A stretch of DNA of 64,000 bases from Hexactinellida sp. DTS-2022. Its lineage: Eukaryota > Porifera > Hexactinellida. Made by a program: the position numbers and the translations under genes. The DNA lies in assembly GCA_028753945.1 (NCBI GenBank), contig JAPNXP010000004.1, positions 4,402,001 to 4,466,000 of the forward strand, written 5' to 3'. Shown piece after piece: positions 11,219-25,100 of the stretch. Position 1 is the first letter of the stretch. Each line of letters begins with the position of its first letter. The notes beneath the pieces are model-generated. The model did no database searches. It was not told where the DNA came from and was given only the letters and a program-made list of their open reading frames with translations.

Positions 11219-12389
11219 AGTATCTAAATACAAGTGCTATGGAATATTTTGTAATCTTATTATTTGAGGTTATTGCGTATGTAATATTTCATATTCTGTA
11301 TTTGCTATTTACGAGCCCTTCGGAGTCCGGACTCGCCGCTTCGCGACGGATAGCGCTACGATAGCTCGCTTTTTGCAATAGACAATAATTGTTTAAATTA
11401 AAATTTGAAAAAAATATTTGAATCAGCATACTTGTTTATTTTTCTGACATTTGGAAGTTAGTTTCTAGGTCCAATTTTAATTTTAATATATTTGTTTATC
11501 TATTTAATAACCGACAACAACAAATGTTCACTGCAGGAATTAGTATACTTTAAATTCGTGTTCAGCATACTTGTTTGATATAATACCCGTTGAAAGCTAG
11601 CTTTTTTTGACGGAAATGGACACCCCTACAGATTTGGACCGGGGGTTCCATTTCCGTCAAATATGTACCATATAGGGTACAATTTCACTATCTTACCTCA
11701 CCTAGATATTTATGTGTTTGTTAGAGGTTATTTTTTTATTGGATAGAGCTTTGAAAATAATGAGTATTGGTCGAAACAGGGAGAAATCGGATAAAAATTG
11801 GCTTAGTTAGGCCAAATTTTGTGTTATAAGCCAAAATCAATGGGAAACTTAAAATATAGCAAGATTATTTGGAATATCGAATTTTGTGGTTAAACGCTTC
11901 CTTTTAATAAAACAATAAAAAAACTCCTTTAAAAAATAATAAAACTCGATTGTTGTATGTTTGTGTGTTTGTTTGTTTGTTTGTTTGTTTGTTTGTCCGG
12001 ATTGTATTAAAGCGATGGAGGAATAGAAACCGCATTTATAATTTAGACTATCCCTTCTGTAGAATATACTGTACTGTCTGTGCATTGAGACCGTTAGAGC
12101 TAAATTATGTGACATATGCCTTTCTGTTTGATACAAATACCAGCTGGTATGTTCATCTTTTCACTGAATTGGAATACAAATTGAGATGATTTGTTATAAA
12201 CTTGTACACGATTATTACCTGCATCACAAATGTAAATAGAAATATTATTTCACTGGATTATAATTTATACCAGATGCATAACAGAACACACCAGGTCAAG
12301 AAGACTTTCTATTGTTGTGTTCCCAAATACCGCAACAGGATCTCCTATCTGCTTGTAGTCTCGTATTCCTTCTTTCACAGCATTAAGTC

Positions 12390-13034
12390 CAGTGGCGTAG
12401 CTAGGGTTTCGGGGGCCCCGGTTCAAAAGTATGTGCCGGGGCCTCTGGCCCCACTAGTTCAAATTGGAGTAGTATATTTTAAGGCAGTTCGCGGCATGCA
12501 TCTGGGTAAATTTGGGTTCGAAATGGCATTTCCCGCATTTTGACGAAGTAGATTGAAGTAAATCTGCATCTGGAGAATTTTGGAACATTTGCTTACCTGC
12601 CAACCGTACAGGGATTTGAACCATTTTGGCTGTTCTGTACAGGAGTACAGGGATTTTAGTCAAATAATGCCTGAAAATGTCTAGAGTTATATATGGTAGT
12701 ATATTCTGCCATGCATTCTGCATTGACCACATAAAGGCACAAGTTGGTTTATATACTTATTCAAGTACAGGGAATCCCTGTACAATTTATAATTCAATAC
12801 TTTTTCCCTTCCAAAGTGATATTTTTATATGTAAGTGTATAGTAATACCTGGACGAGCGAGCGCAGCGAGCGAGAAAATTTTTTGGGAGGTATATAGGGA
12901 TTTTGGCCAATGTACAGGAGAAAATTGGAGCCCTGTACAGGGATATGACACAAATAGGTTGGCAGGTATGCCTTTGGGGGCCCCCGAGACATCGGGGGCC
13001 CTGGTTCAATGAACCGCCTATTGCTACGCTACTG
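12390..13034. mobile_element. hAT-like element, CAGTGGCGTAGC ends
   Basis: The left end CAGTGGCGTAGCTAGGG and right end TTGCTACGCTACTG are inverted repeats, flanked by exact 8-bp duplications ATTAAGTC at 12382-12389 and 13035-13042. Inside, 12596-12967 is bounded by ACCTGCCAACC and GGTTGGCAGGT, suggesting a second nested element built of GTACAGGGATT repeats. No transposase frame. Confidence 0.9.
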
Positions 13035-13384
13035 ATTAAGTCGTATCTCACCTGCTCCAGATGTCATTCCAATGATACACTCTTGTAGGTATATTTTGCT
13101 GTTCGGAGTTTAGTTTATAATTCCGTAATGGGCGCATCAATGAGGCCCTCCTTAAAGTTCTTTGATTTGTTGAGTTATTCCCTCTCCCGTGTACTCGTCT
13201 ACCAATCTCTGTAACTCTGCTAACAGGTCAGCTTATCTAGCCTGTAGCAACTCGTGAGCTCTTATGAACTTGTGTGTATCTCGCTACGCACTCTCTCCAG
13301 ATGAGAGAGAAAATATCTTCTCCAACATTGACGTTTATAGCCATTGTACATAGAATGGTTCCATTATTATTTAACTATAATGTA

Positions 13385-14186
13385 CAGGCTTGCCGTGGAG
13401 ATGAAAAATCGCATCCATATCCATATCCATTTCCAGATCATTTTTTGAGGATATCCATGGATATCCATTGAATATTGATAGATTTATAACACCTAAAATC
13501 AACAAAATATCCAGAAAATTTAGGTCCTATAATTTAGATATATTTATTATTTATCAACTAAATATTGTACTACTATATAATCAAAGTTCGTCAATATCGC
13601 TATCAGCCTCAAAATATCTCTTTCTGGGTCATTATTGATGGCTTCTGCTAGATTATTGGGTTCGATAACAAATCCTAGCTTTTTGAAAGTCCATCGCGAC
13701 TAATTTTTTGGAATTTAATTGTCTCTTCTATGGTTAATTAATGAGCTAAAAGTATAGCAAGTAGGATAAACGAAAAAACCAAATTAAAATCATGGCAAGT
13801 AAATATTCAGGAATAACGTAAAAATTAAGGAGATAGACAGTCTCAGGAAATATAACAAAGTCCACATTTCTTGTATTAGCATTCCCAAATATACTTTGAC
13901 ATGCAAGGCCTTTTGACGTCACTAAAGGTCAAAATCAACTTCTTTTAGAATAAAAGGCTAGTAAATAATTTTATTAGATGAAATAAATTAGGCGTCTAGA
14001 CCAATTGGGGTAGGACAACAACAAAACTAAGGCTACTTAATTTCCACACTCATTTTTTAGAACCCTGGTTTGAAATATTTTTCGAGTTAAATTTGAAATG
14101 GATATCCACAATATCCATGGATATGACAAAAATTCGATATCCATTCATGGAGATCTCCATGGATATCCATATCCACGGCAAGCCTG
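13385..14186. mobile_element. hAT-like element with GGATATCCAT repeats
   Basis: The ends CAGGCTTGCCGTGGA and TCCACGGCAAGCCTG are inverted. The flanks are exact 8-bp duplications ATAATGTA at 13377-13384 and 14187-14194. Both subterminal regions consist of iterated CATATCCA and GGATATCC. No coding capacity. Confidence 0.9.
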
Positions 14187-14547
14187 ATAATGTATGTACT
14201 GTAGTATTGAAAGTGCCTATGGTTTGCTCCACAATATTGTAACTAAAGCTTGCTAAGGAGAATATTGACACTATATTAAATTTTGCTCCATTTCTAATTA
14301 CGTTTGGTACAACATTCGACTCTGCTTTATTTGGCACAGGTTAAATCGGCATTTAACTTTGTACTCTTTGACAGAGCTAAAATTTGAGTTGATAACGTAA
14401 ATATGTAAATAGAACATTTCATAAGCAAATTTGAAGATCTCCTATATTAGATTGGATTTCTAACTACATATAAACGTGGTTGTAAATACTTGTTTCGATT
14501 ATTTGTATATTCTTCATTTTCCTCTCTAGCTCTCTAGGGAGTATATA

Positions 14548-15495
14548 CAGGTGTAAGCGCGTTTTGGGTATCCAGCGATTTAGGGATCCCTGTCCCTAAA
14601 ACGCTAGCGATATAGGGACGGAGATTCCTAAATCGCTAGCGTTTTGTGATCGTTGGGTCCCTATATCGCTAGCGTTTTGTGGTCGTGGGGTCCATAAATC
14701 GCTAGTGATACAGGTACCCCAGTGTTTTGGGTATCCTCGTTTCTGTGCCCTAAATTATCTAAAGTACCTATGATTACTTGATGATATATATGTAATTATA
14801 CTTCCTATACGGTAGGCCTAACTAACACTACATTTCTTTGCAAATTTCACTCGCCAACTTATAGTTTGGGTCTGTCCACGCCAGTATCGGGATCCGCATA
14901 CTTTCTTGTGAAAACCATTCTTGACAATCTGCACATTGTATCATTTTGCCTCCTTCCTGAGTACGGCATTTACAAAATATATCGATCCTCTTTCTATTTT
15001 TGACTTAGATTTTTCACTTTCTATTTTTCTATTTTCGCTCACAAACTAAAGATAGTGAAGGATTTGGGCAATATATAGAAGACTATGCCTTGAGCCTATA
15101 GGTTATATATGGGTGGCCTTTAGGTGGGGTGACCCAGGGTTGCCGTGGGTATGGGAATCAGATTTCCCCTGTGTGGATACCCATATGGATCCCCATAGGA
15201 ACCCTTATGGATATCAATACAAGTGATACAAAGCCGTTACACCAGTTACGACATTTTTTCTGAATTATTATAGCAGCCTATTTGTATGTGTGGAAAGTTG
15301 CAAATGATTCATATAGGGATGGGATGGGAATGGAAATTCCACTCCCACGGCAACCCTGGGCCACTTGGGTCCCTATATCTCCGAATTGATCCCTATAACG
15401 CTAGCATTTTTGGGATCCATGGGGTCCCTAAATCGCTAGCGATATAGGGACGGGGATCCCTAAATCGCTGGATACCTAAAACGCGCTTACACCGG
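14548..15495. mobile_element. Element with long TIRs built of CGCTAGCG palindromes
   Basis: The ends match as inverted repeats over roughly 70 bp (GTGTAAGCGCGTTTT... and ...AAAACGCGCTTACAC). The 8-bp palindrome CGCTAGCG or a one-base variant recurs at about 14603, 14632, 14663, 14698, 15403 and 15435, set between GGGATCC and AAAACG or AAATCG. The flanks TATA suggest a short TA-rich target. A CAGGGTTGCC-type element lies inside. Confidence 0.75.
15135..15358. mobile_element. hAT-like MITE, CAGGGTTGCCGTGGG ends
   Basis: Inverted ends CAGGGTTGCCGTGGG and CCCACGGCAACCCTG surround ATATGGATCC-rich sequence. It is nested in the CGCTAGCG element. The flanking 8-mers do not match, so the duplication has decayed. 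An isolated right end of the same type occurs near 36872-36886. Confidence 0.75.
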
Positions 15496-15716
15496 TATAC
15501 TGTAGATCCTAGTAACTGATGGCTGTTATTTTATGTAAAACTTTTATTTCTCAACTGGTAGTTCTTTTAAAATTCAAATAATGACTGTTCACTAACTATC
15601 CTTTATTACTCCAGTTATGTTAGTTCATGTAATTCCGTTGTATGTATATAACTAGGCCTAAGGATTTCATCATATATTATGAAACTCAGCCCCCTGCAAT
15701 TCTTATAGCCCCCGCC

Positions 15717-15880
15717 CAGGGTGTTATCCAGGCGTGTTGAGCACGCCAAAAGGAGCGTGGCAGGATTTTAATCTAGGCCTAATACAAGATGATTAATCTA
15801 GGCGTACAAAATTAAAACTGAACGAGCTCAAACTAAATCTAGGAGCGAAGTAAATTTTTCCTTTCTGGCTACAGGCTTGC
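15717..15880. mobile_element. Decayed MITE, CAGGGTGTTATCCAGGCG end
   Basis: This is an inverted relative of the element at 41845-42016: GGCGTGTTG, GGAGCG, AATCTAGGC and GAGCTC occur in mirrored order. The right end is degraded. Confidence 0.6.
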
Positions 15881-16162
15881 TCTTTTTCTAATACATACAG
15901 CCACTATTTCTCATAAAGGCGAACGCTAACAGATTCCTGAGCCTTCATTGATTGTCAACTGTAATGCATTTTCTTTTTATTATCCATAGTATAAACACAA
16001 CCATACGAGTAGTGACCTATTTCACTTTAGGAGCTCCTACTTCTATGCTTTTATTTCAACTTATTATTATAGAACCCATTGGCTAATTAATTGGGATTAT
16101 TGTAGTTTTTAGCTTACTACCGTAGCGACACTGAATCTCTTACACTACAGTAATTCTACCAA

Positions 16163-19100
16163 ATGCTACCCATCCTGAACAGCTATCTGAGAGGCAATGA
16201 GACTTACAGATCCGGTATTTGTCCGGACCCCCAGTGCAAGTCTCACATCGTGTTCACTAGCACAGACTACCAGGTGCAGTGCATCGCCTGTGGACAGAGA
16301 CACCAGTCTAAGAACCTACTCAATGTAGAGGACTTAGACTCGAATAACGCTTTTAGGGTGAGTCTATGTTCTACATTAGTAATGCAGGTTTGTTGGGTAG
16401 GAATGAGATTGGCCGATAATAAGTACATTCGAAATCGGTTTATTCTAATTATCGGATTTTTCTTACTTTATTTCCATGCAAAGAATTGGCTAGAAAAAAC
16501 TGTTTCAACTTTGGTACTTTTGTAGAAATCTGTTTTATATAAGCGAATTTATTATTAGAGGAACTGAGTAGTACAGTGAACTCTCGTTATAACGAAGTGC
16601 TTGGGACCTGTAAATTTCTTCGTTATATCCGGATATTCGTTATAAGCGGATAATAATTAATGCATTTAGTGCTCTGGGGGAAATACCATTTCGTTATAAG
16701 CTGGTATTTCGTTATATCCGACTTCGTCATAACGGGAGTCCACTGTATAATAATTTCTCTCGATATCTAATTAGCATTGCAATGGGAGAATAATGCTCTA
16801 GTTATTCACTGCAAAGTGTGGTACAATATGAGTACTATTATAATAAACTCGAATGCCGATTAACTTCAACGTCACTATGGCATCTGCTATCTGGAAGGAG
16901 ATTCACGTAGCTCAATATGTTTAATATTGTTAAGTAGCAGATACACCATTGACATTATCCTATAAGAACTGTACTAATATATATATATAAACACATTCCT
17001 AATTAATGAATTACTTGTCTAACGAAACGCTATCAGTTCATACATCGCTGTTTAATGACGTCATAAACTACTAATGCTTATTGACAGGCAATGCGCTCAA
17101 AGCTCCACACACAGAAGCCAATAGAATTAATTAAAGTTAACGGAATAAGCAACTTCCAGTGCGTGCTGGTGTCTCCGCTCCTCTCTCACTACGGGATGAA
17201 CCGAGGGGGGCAGGCCGAGGTCCTGGGAAAGGACAGAGTCGTGGACAAGTCAGACATCCTAGACTGCGCTAAGCTATTCTCCACGCGGGCATTCCTCATA
17301 GAGAAGGACCATATAGATATCAGCGGTGAGCTTATTACGCATATATTCATTGACACATAATATTGCTTCTATCAGTGTTCGTGGGGACTTATGATCTCAT
17401 ACATTCCATTGAGTAGATTGGTAACTAGGAAGCTATATTGTTTCTGGTTCATTATACTGTCTCCTCAGTTAAGTTGGGCCTTATTATTGAGTGTTAAGTG
17501 ATAACAGACATTCCATTTATTTGATTTTGTAACTAGGCATTATTAATATAATTTTGTCCAAAATACTCTTATTCTACCCAGACCCAATTTACTAGGAATT
17601 AATTCAGGTTTTTAAATATTCAGTTTGTTGTAGGGCCAATGTAGGCTTCAATTAGATTACGTATAATTAATATTATAATTCTATAATCAGTAAATACCTT
17701 TATAATTCCTTCCAAATACAAATTAGATAATATACACTGGAATTTTTAATTACTGATGGTATACTCTGTATTTGTGCTATGTATTAACCGAATTAGTTCA
17801 AATATTAATACCATATTTGGTGCTGAAATTGTTAATAGCTCTTATATCCGAACTCTTATATAACGTAATTCAGGTTGTTGAATATAACTTAATGCCACAA
17901 GGCTCGTATACAGACTTAAAACATTCTTATTTATAATCTGTTAAGAACTATTCTTGTCAATTTCCAAAAAACTTGCGTTGTATCGAGGTCGGATTTAACG
18001 AAATACCTATACAGGTAAAACTCCCAAAGCGGCACCCATCGGGAGAATGATTTTGTGCCGCTTCTCGGAGGTTGCAGCTACTCGGAGGTGCCGCTTTGGG
18101 AGGTTTACCTGTATTCCCCAAATGGATAAAATATTTCATTTACTCCGCTTATTTCTCTAGCATTTATAACGCGTGTACATCTATGATTATCCATTTCTAC
18201 ACTCCATGAGACCATTACAAGTAGAGTATAGTATTTACTGACAATATACAGTATAACCTCGTTAACATGTATACCAAGGGTCTGTCAAAATGTGTCTCAT
18301 CCGAAATTCGTATTAGCCGGTGTCATCTGTACTGACTTTCTTTGAAGGGGACTGAAATTGTGTCGTATTAACCGGAATTCGTATTAACTGTGTTCGTACT
18401 AACGAGGTTCTACTACATTGGGTTAATCACATAATATTAATTGTTAATATACTTAGATCGTTTCATCAGACAGTCGAAACCGGTTTTTCTAACTACCTAA
18501 TCGTTTTTTCCCAAATATTTATTATAAATGTGTAAGAAATTCCAATTTTTAATCGGTTTATTCTAACAATCGGATTTTCTTACCTTGTTTCCAAGCGAAT
18601 AATTGGTTAAGAAAAACCGGTTTCGGCTGTACATTAAGAAACTGATATTTGTATTTAAGAACTGATTTCTTTCGGGTTCTACTATATACAGTATACGTAT
18701 ACCAATGTATTATTATACAGCCATTTGTTAATCCTGGTCTGCCAATTTTAATTCGCCTAAATCACAAATTAATGTTACGGTATAGGAGAGAATTCCAAAT
18801 TTTCGCGCTCCTAAATTCAAATTTTCCAATGCTTTTCATGAGTGACCGAGTCATTTGACTCGTGACAAACAGTGATGTTTTGGGGTGGGGGCGCTTCTTC
18901 CTATCAGTTATCTATAGAATTCATTATTGGGGGCCGTTTTCACCTATGTTTTCTAAGAAAATGCTAAATTTGAAAAGGGAGCGCCCCCCCACTTCTTTTT
19001 TTGGCAAAACACCACTGGTGACAAATCCAGTGACTCGAGTCATCGAGTCTATCAAGTGACTCGTGAAAAGCCTTGAAAATTTCCAAAAATCATGCTCCAA

Positions 19101-22100
19101 AAGGAGCGTCTCGCGCTCCTGGATAATTTCTTGCTATATACTGAGACAGCACACGTTATGCTCCACAGGGTATGGACGGGACCCGCACGGGAGCCAGTAC
19201 CTGCGGGACACGCTGCACATGCTGCTGGAGGCTAACGAGGGGGAGGAGCGACTGGTGCCTCTGTACGCGGACGGAGACGGACACTGCCTGGTGCACGCCG
19301 TCAGCAAGTGCTTAATGGGGAGAGAGATGTTCTGGCATCCGCTGAGACTCAATCTGGTTAACCATCTGCAGACCAGCCTCGATATGTATAAGGAGGCTCT
19401 GAAGTAAGTACCGCTACATAGTAGCAGCCATCCCAGGGATTCATGGATTTATTGGGAATTATGGGTTTTCTTGGATTTAATATTTCCATTCTAAATACCT
19501 TAAATGTAAATACAACTATAGTTCTATTACACTTTTCGAGTTATCTTCTTGAAGAATGACATTATTATTCATTATAACGAAATTCTTTAAACTCTGGATA
19601 GTACATGGTTGGCAAATATAAGCATCACTACGTATCGGTATAATGTTATACCATATGAGTGTGTCCAATGATATTATTATCCTGTAATAACTAATGAGGT
19701 ATCAGGATAAGGTGTTATCCCTATCAGCTATAGCTTAAGGGTTCTGTTGTTTGTAGTTATTAAAGTAACCTGTGTTATTGAAGGCTTCTAGTTTGTTCTT
19801 TACGATAGCCAATTCACTGCTGCGTAGGAATTCAATTACTATCCAGTCTTAATACGAACTATGAATGTACATGTGAAGTCACATTTACATGGTGCATTGG
19901 AATGTATACTCATTGGTAGGGAAATTTGTCCTCTGTACTAACTGGAGTTTCTTTAATATTATTTCTTAAGTATTCAATACAAATAGTATTCCCTAATGAA
20001 GAACAGCTGTTACTATGTCATATACATAACATAGTTCCAGTTTAACTCTTATGGTACTTTTTTGCTATAATTCTAAATACCATTATCTTATTACCGTTGT
20101 TATGCTACCGAGTAACGGAGTACAACAGTGGCGTATCACTCGTCAAATACAGCCTAATTTATTCACGAAACTTTTTTCTTTTCTTGTACATTTTCTTGTA
20201 CAATTGCAATCCATTAACTAGTAAACTCCCGTTATAATTAAGTCAAATATAACGAAATACCCTCTTATAAGTTATAACGAAGTTACATTGGATATATTCC
20301 CCAGACGGATAAATTGGTAATTTTATTCGCTATAACTAACTCTGCTTGTATCAACTTATTAATTATCCATCCTTGGGCTTGTTATAACGAGAGTTCAGTA
20401 TATTTATATATATATTTACTATAGAGATTTCATTGCAGAGGACGAGCACGAGTGGGACGCCATTATCCTGGAGGCGAGTCCCGACTACGCCCCCCCGGAC
20501 GACCAGACCTCCGGTCTCAGGAACATCCACATATTCGCGCTCTCCAACATCCTGAGACGGCCCATCATCCTGCTAGACAAGATGACTCACATCAGCAATG
20601 CCGGGGACTACGCGGCTACTTTCCTGCCGGCTTTCGTGAGTCCGCTGCTCTGCACTGACGCGGCCACTGGGGAGCTCAACAAGCCGATCGTCATAGCCTG
20701 GAACAGCAGGTGGGTACCATGGATATTGTACAAATTAAATTGACCAATTTTTGCGACTATTATTCCTTCGAATAATTTTAACGCTAAAAATAATACTATT
20801 AAATTGTAAAATGTAAAATGTATGTACAGTCGAAATCGGTTTTTTTTGCCACGGGTTATTTTGCCTCCTTGCTTCTCCCTGTTTCTTCATAACCTCATAG
20901 AATTGTATATTGTTAAATACGGGTTTTTTTGCATATCGGGTTTTTTTGCCTCTTTTTCCATGCATTTAGGGGGGCAAAAAACCCCGATTTCGACTGTATT
21001 GTATATGCAGTACGCTCTCTATTCGAAACAGATAAATCTATTTTCGGTTAAGGAGTACAAGATTAATTCCCTAGCCTATACAAACGCATGGAAGTGACTT
21101 CCGGTTTTACGAATTTCCGGATACAGTGCAACCTCTATAAGTGGGGTCTCTATAAATGGGGAACCTCCATAAGTGGGGAATTTTTTTACCATATTCGTAT
21201 ATATCCATACAAATTAACCTCTATAAGCGGGGAAGTGGGGAATGGGGGACCATAAATTTCAAGGAGTTTTTATCTCCATACAAAACAACCTCCATAAATG
21301 GGGGGAATGGACAAATCCTAACATGATTCTTATAAAATAATACAATATTTCCAATAAATCGACTCAAAAGTTCTACAGAAAAAATATTTTCGATTGATCT
21401 ACTCTGATGTTTTTAGAAGAAATCACCTAGTGTAGATCAGCAGTTAACTAAATTGTCATAATATACAAATAAGAACTAGAACGTGCATTAATGTGTGTGT
21501 TATATGAATATTTTGTATAATATAGCATATATAATGTTTTTCCAATTGAATTTTATAACCGGGGAATGGGGGGCAATTGAAATTTTCCCCGTCCCAGCTC
21601 CCCCACTTATAGAGGTTCCACTGTACTATGAACATGTATTTCGACGATCCCCGGTGTTCGTATTGCCGAGACTCTACGGCAGTGATTGACAACCTGGGTC
21701 CACAAGATGTATTACGATCAATGGGAGGGTCCACAGAATGTATAATATTTATTACAGGGGTCCACGGTTGAAAAAGTTTGCGGATGGCTGCTCTACTGTA
21801 TATACTTATATCGATATTTTTGGGAAACATTGGGGATTATACATTAGTACATGACGGCACTATTTCTATAATGTCTGTATCAGAGCTCACAACCACTTCA
21901 TCCCTCTGGTGGGGATAAAGAACCGCCCCCTCCCCATAATAACCCGGGACCTGCTGCCTAAGGTGTGGGGCGTGGACCAGGGACTGCTCGAGAAGTTCGT
22001 ACAGTTCGAAGACTCGGTGTGTGTTATCGGCGGTAAGAAGTGCATGCCGGACGGAGCCATCCTTAAGCTGTTCTCTGCGATGGAGGATCTCTTCTTCCAG

Positions 22101-25100
22101 AAGTACAGCGTCTCTACTGGTATGTGGAGTCGCTATTGATTGAATGATAACTGTACTAATTAGTATTCCTATTCCTTATTTTTTTAACCGAATTTCCATA
22201 GGTTTTTTTGAAATTTCCGAAATTTGTTGATTCAAACAAAATTTTACCTATATGTATACGTATACTGGACATTTTAATTTGCAAGATTCGATGCAAATTT
22301 GATTGAAAAATGTTAAGTAGCACTTACTTTTCGACATTTAACACCTTATATGGTCAAAATGTAATAACCTTAAAGTTTACGACTTCATACATACCACCAA
22401 ATATTGTATTTAGCTCTCTCATAGATAGACAAATGGTGAATTTTTCCACCCAAAGAAATGTTTGGTGTATTTTTGTTTAGGCATTTGAATACTTCAGGTA
22501 CTAGCAAAGTTATTTTTTATAAAAAGATTACCCTTGCGAACCATGTTTTACAATGAAAAGTGTACATAGCCAAATATATTATAGCACAGCTAGTTAATAC
22601 CGCTACTATCATACTGAAATTAACCGGAATTTCTCATTAACCGTTTTTGTACTAACGAGGTTCTCCTGTTATGAGAGTTTAACCACAAATATCCCTTAAC
22701 AGGTTTGGTATCTGAATTCAACTCTTGCATGAAACGCAATATGTACTTTGGCGCTACAACGAATGACCAGAAATGGATGAGAGACTCGACTTCCCAACTA
22801 ATTCAGGAAGGAAAGTTGTTCCGCTGTCTCAACTGCAGAACTCTAAACGTATCGGACGACAACAACAAGACTGCTGATTTAATTAAAAAGTATGTAGCGT
22901 TCCAATAATTAATTTATAGTATACTGAAATAACATTTAATAAGTTATCATTTACTTACCAATGTGATATCGATAATCATCAATTTTGACGAAAATCAATT
23001 TGTGCCAGTTTCCATATTTTCATCTATTCTACCAGAATAGGAATATATTGTTCCAAACGTGGAATTTCAAAAATGATCTATTATAGTCAGGTCTGCTTAT
23101 TGTGAGTTTGTGACAGTTTTTCATCTGCTTAATATGAAAACTTTATTATGATTAAGCCCTATGGACCCAAATTAACAACTTAATTAGGGTTAGTATTAAG
23201 TTGAGTTCGCTTATTATGAAGTCTCTCTATTATGAACACAATTTTTGGTCCCTTGAGTGTTTATAATTACCTTTTCGTTGGCCCTTAGCCAATATGTAGT
23301 CTGCATATTATTCGTTGCTTTGTATAGGTTGATAGATGCGCCCTTACTGAGCACAATTGTCGCGTGCGAGGTGTGTCCATTCAACTCGCCCTGTCGCCTG
23401 GTTAGCGCGGACGGGTTCACTATCTACCACAACGGAGACAGGACCACCACGCCCTCCCAGGGCTCCAACTGTGCCTGCGGATTCAAGCACTACTGGGATG
23501 GGAAGGAGTATGACAACGTACCGATAGAGTTAGTTTATTATTACACTATTCAGTAGAACTCGGTTATTACGTACCCCCTCGGAATATAAATAAGTACGTA
23601 TTATCCAAGTCTAAATCCAAGTCTAAAGTACATACTGCTTTCTAAACTCTCTTACAAATATTAGTACATACTAAGCCGAAGTACGTACAAACCCAGGTAC
23701 GTTATAAGTTATAACCAGTTATACTGTATTTTAATATACTATTGATATTGTATATACGAACTGAACTATACAGTATTTAGTCAGTTTGTATTAATTACTG
23801 CCATACAATCTTGTCGTAATTACTTTTGAATATTTGTAGTTTGTATGAAATTTCAGTAGACTCTCGTTAATAATTATTACAAAAGAACACCAGGGGACAG
23901 TATAAATTTGTTCGTATCAACCGGATTAATTTAAATCCATTTTGTTCCATTATTGAACCTTTACTGATTAACCGATATTTCGTCTCATCCGTTCTGTATA
24001 CAGTAGAACTCCGTTCGTACGAACATCAGGGCCCCATTAAAATGTGTTCGCCTTATCCGGAATTCGTATTATCTAATATCATTTTTATTGAAAAGGCTTG
24101 AAGGAGACTAAAATAGTGTTCGTATTAACCCGTGTAACGGGGTTCTACTGTATATTTTTAAATTAACTCCTGTTAAGTCAAATTACCAAAATTAGAAGTT
24201 ATACTTTTATTTCATACCCCACAGGGTTCCGATCCGATTGGAATTCAACCAGAGACAGGTAGACACGAAGGTAGCCTGGTTCCAGGACGACAGTGACCCC
24301 AGTCTTAACTCCAATGCCTACGAAATCGCGGGTAAAATAGTGAATGAGTTCTTCCCCGGAGACTTCGGCAGTGAGAGTATAATACGAGGCGTGGTAGACA
24401 TGCTGATTAAGCGCGTTAACTTTGTTAATACTCAAATGCGGAGCAACGGTAAGAAGGAGGATCCGGTCGTAAATAATCCTTATATGGAAGATCCAGTTAT
24501 TCCAGCACCAGGTGAGATATCCGGATAGACATGCTAATAATAGTATTAGTTATACGGTCCTATAGGGTTCTGTAGTGAGCTCTAGTTAAACTGAATTCCA
24601 TGCGACCAGGCCTTCATCTGGGTGCGCAGCGCGCATCCAGGGGTGCGTGATTTTAAGGAAAATGTTGGAAGGGTGCGTTAAATTGAATCAATTTGGGTGC
24701 GCAATGCCCAGAGTATTTTTAATACTAATTTTGGTCTTTTTTTTGGTAAATGTACTATTTTTGGTAAATTTGGGTGCGCGATTGTAAAAAAAACATTACC
24801 TAGGATGCGCGGATCTCTTAGGGCTAGATGAAGGCTTTGCATGCGACCCTAATTAACTTCGATATAAGCGGAGTAAAATCAGCTAGTAAAGTAAACTACC
24901 ATATGGGGAATATTTATAAGCGGGTATTTCATTATGTCCAACTTATAACTGGAGATTACACTAGTTCTGAATTGTATTTTGTATTTTGAACAAATATGTC
25001 CCCATCCTAGAGATGGGTTCAATTCGAAATAAAATTCTTAATTCCTATTCCTTACTATAAATTGGGACTTACGTAAGTCCCATTTCCATTCCTTGAGTTT

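Larger units (their letters stand above)
10570..16140. other. Transposon-rich spacer
   Basis: No gene recognised. It contains the mobile elements annotated separately (11003, 12390, 13385, 14548, 15135). It also has Helitron-related fragments: a 3-prime end on the minus strand at about 11309-11365, and a GTTT-rich 5-prime end on the plus strand at about 11937-12050. A short inverted repeat with TTTGACGGAAATGGA arms lies at 11606-11662. Confidence 0.6.
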
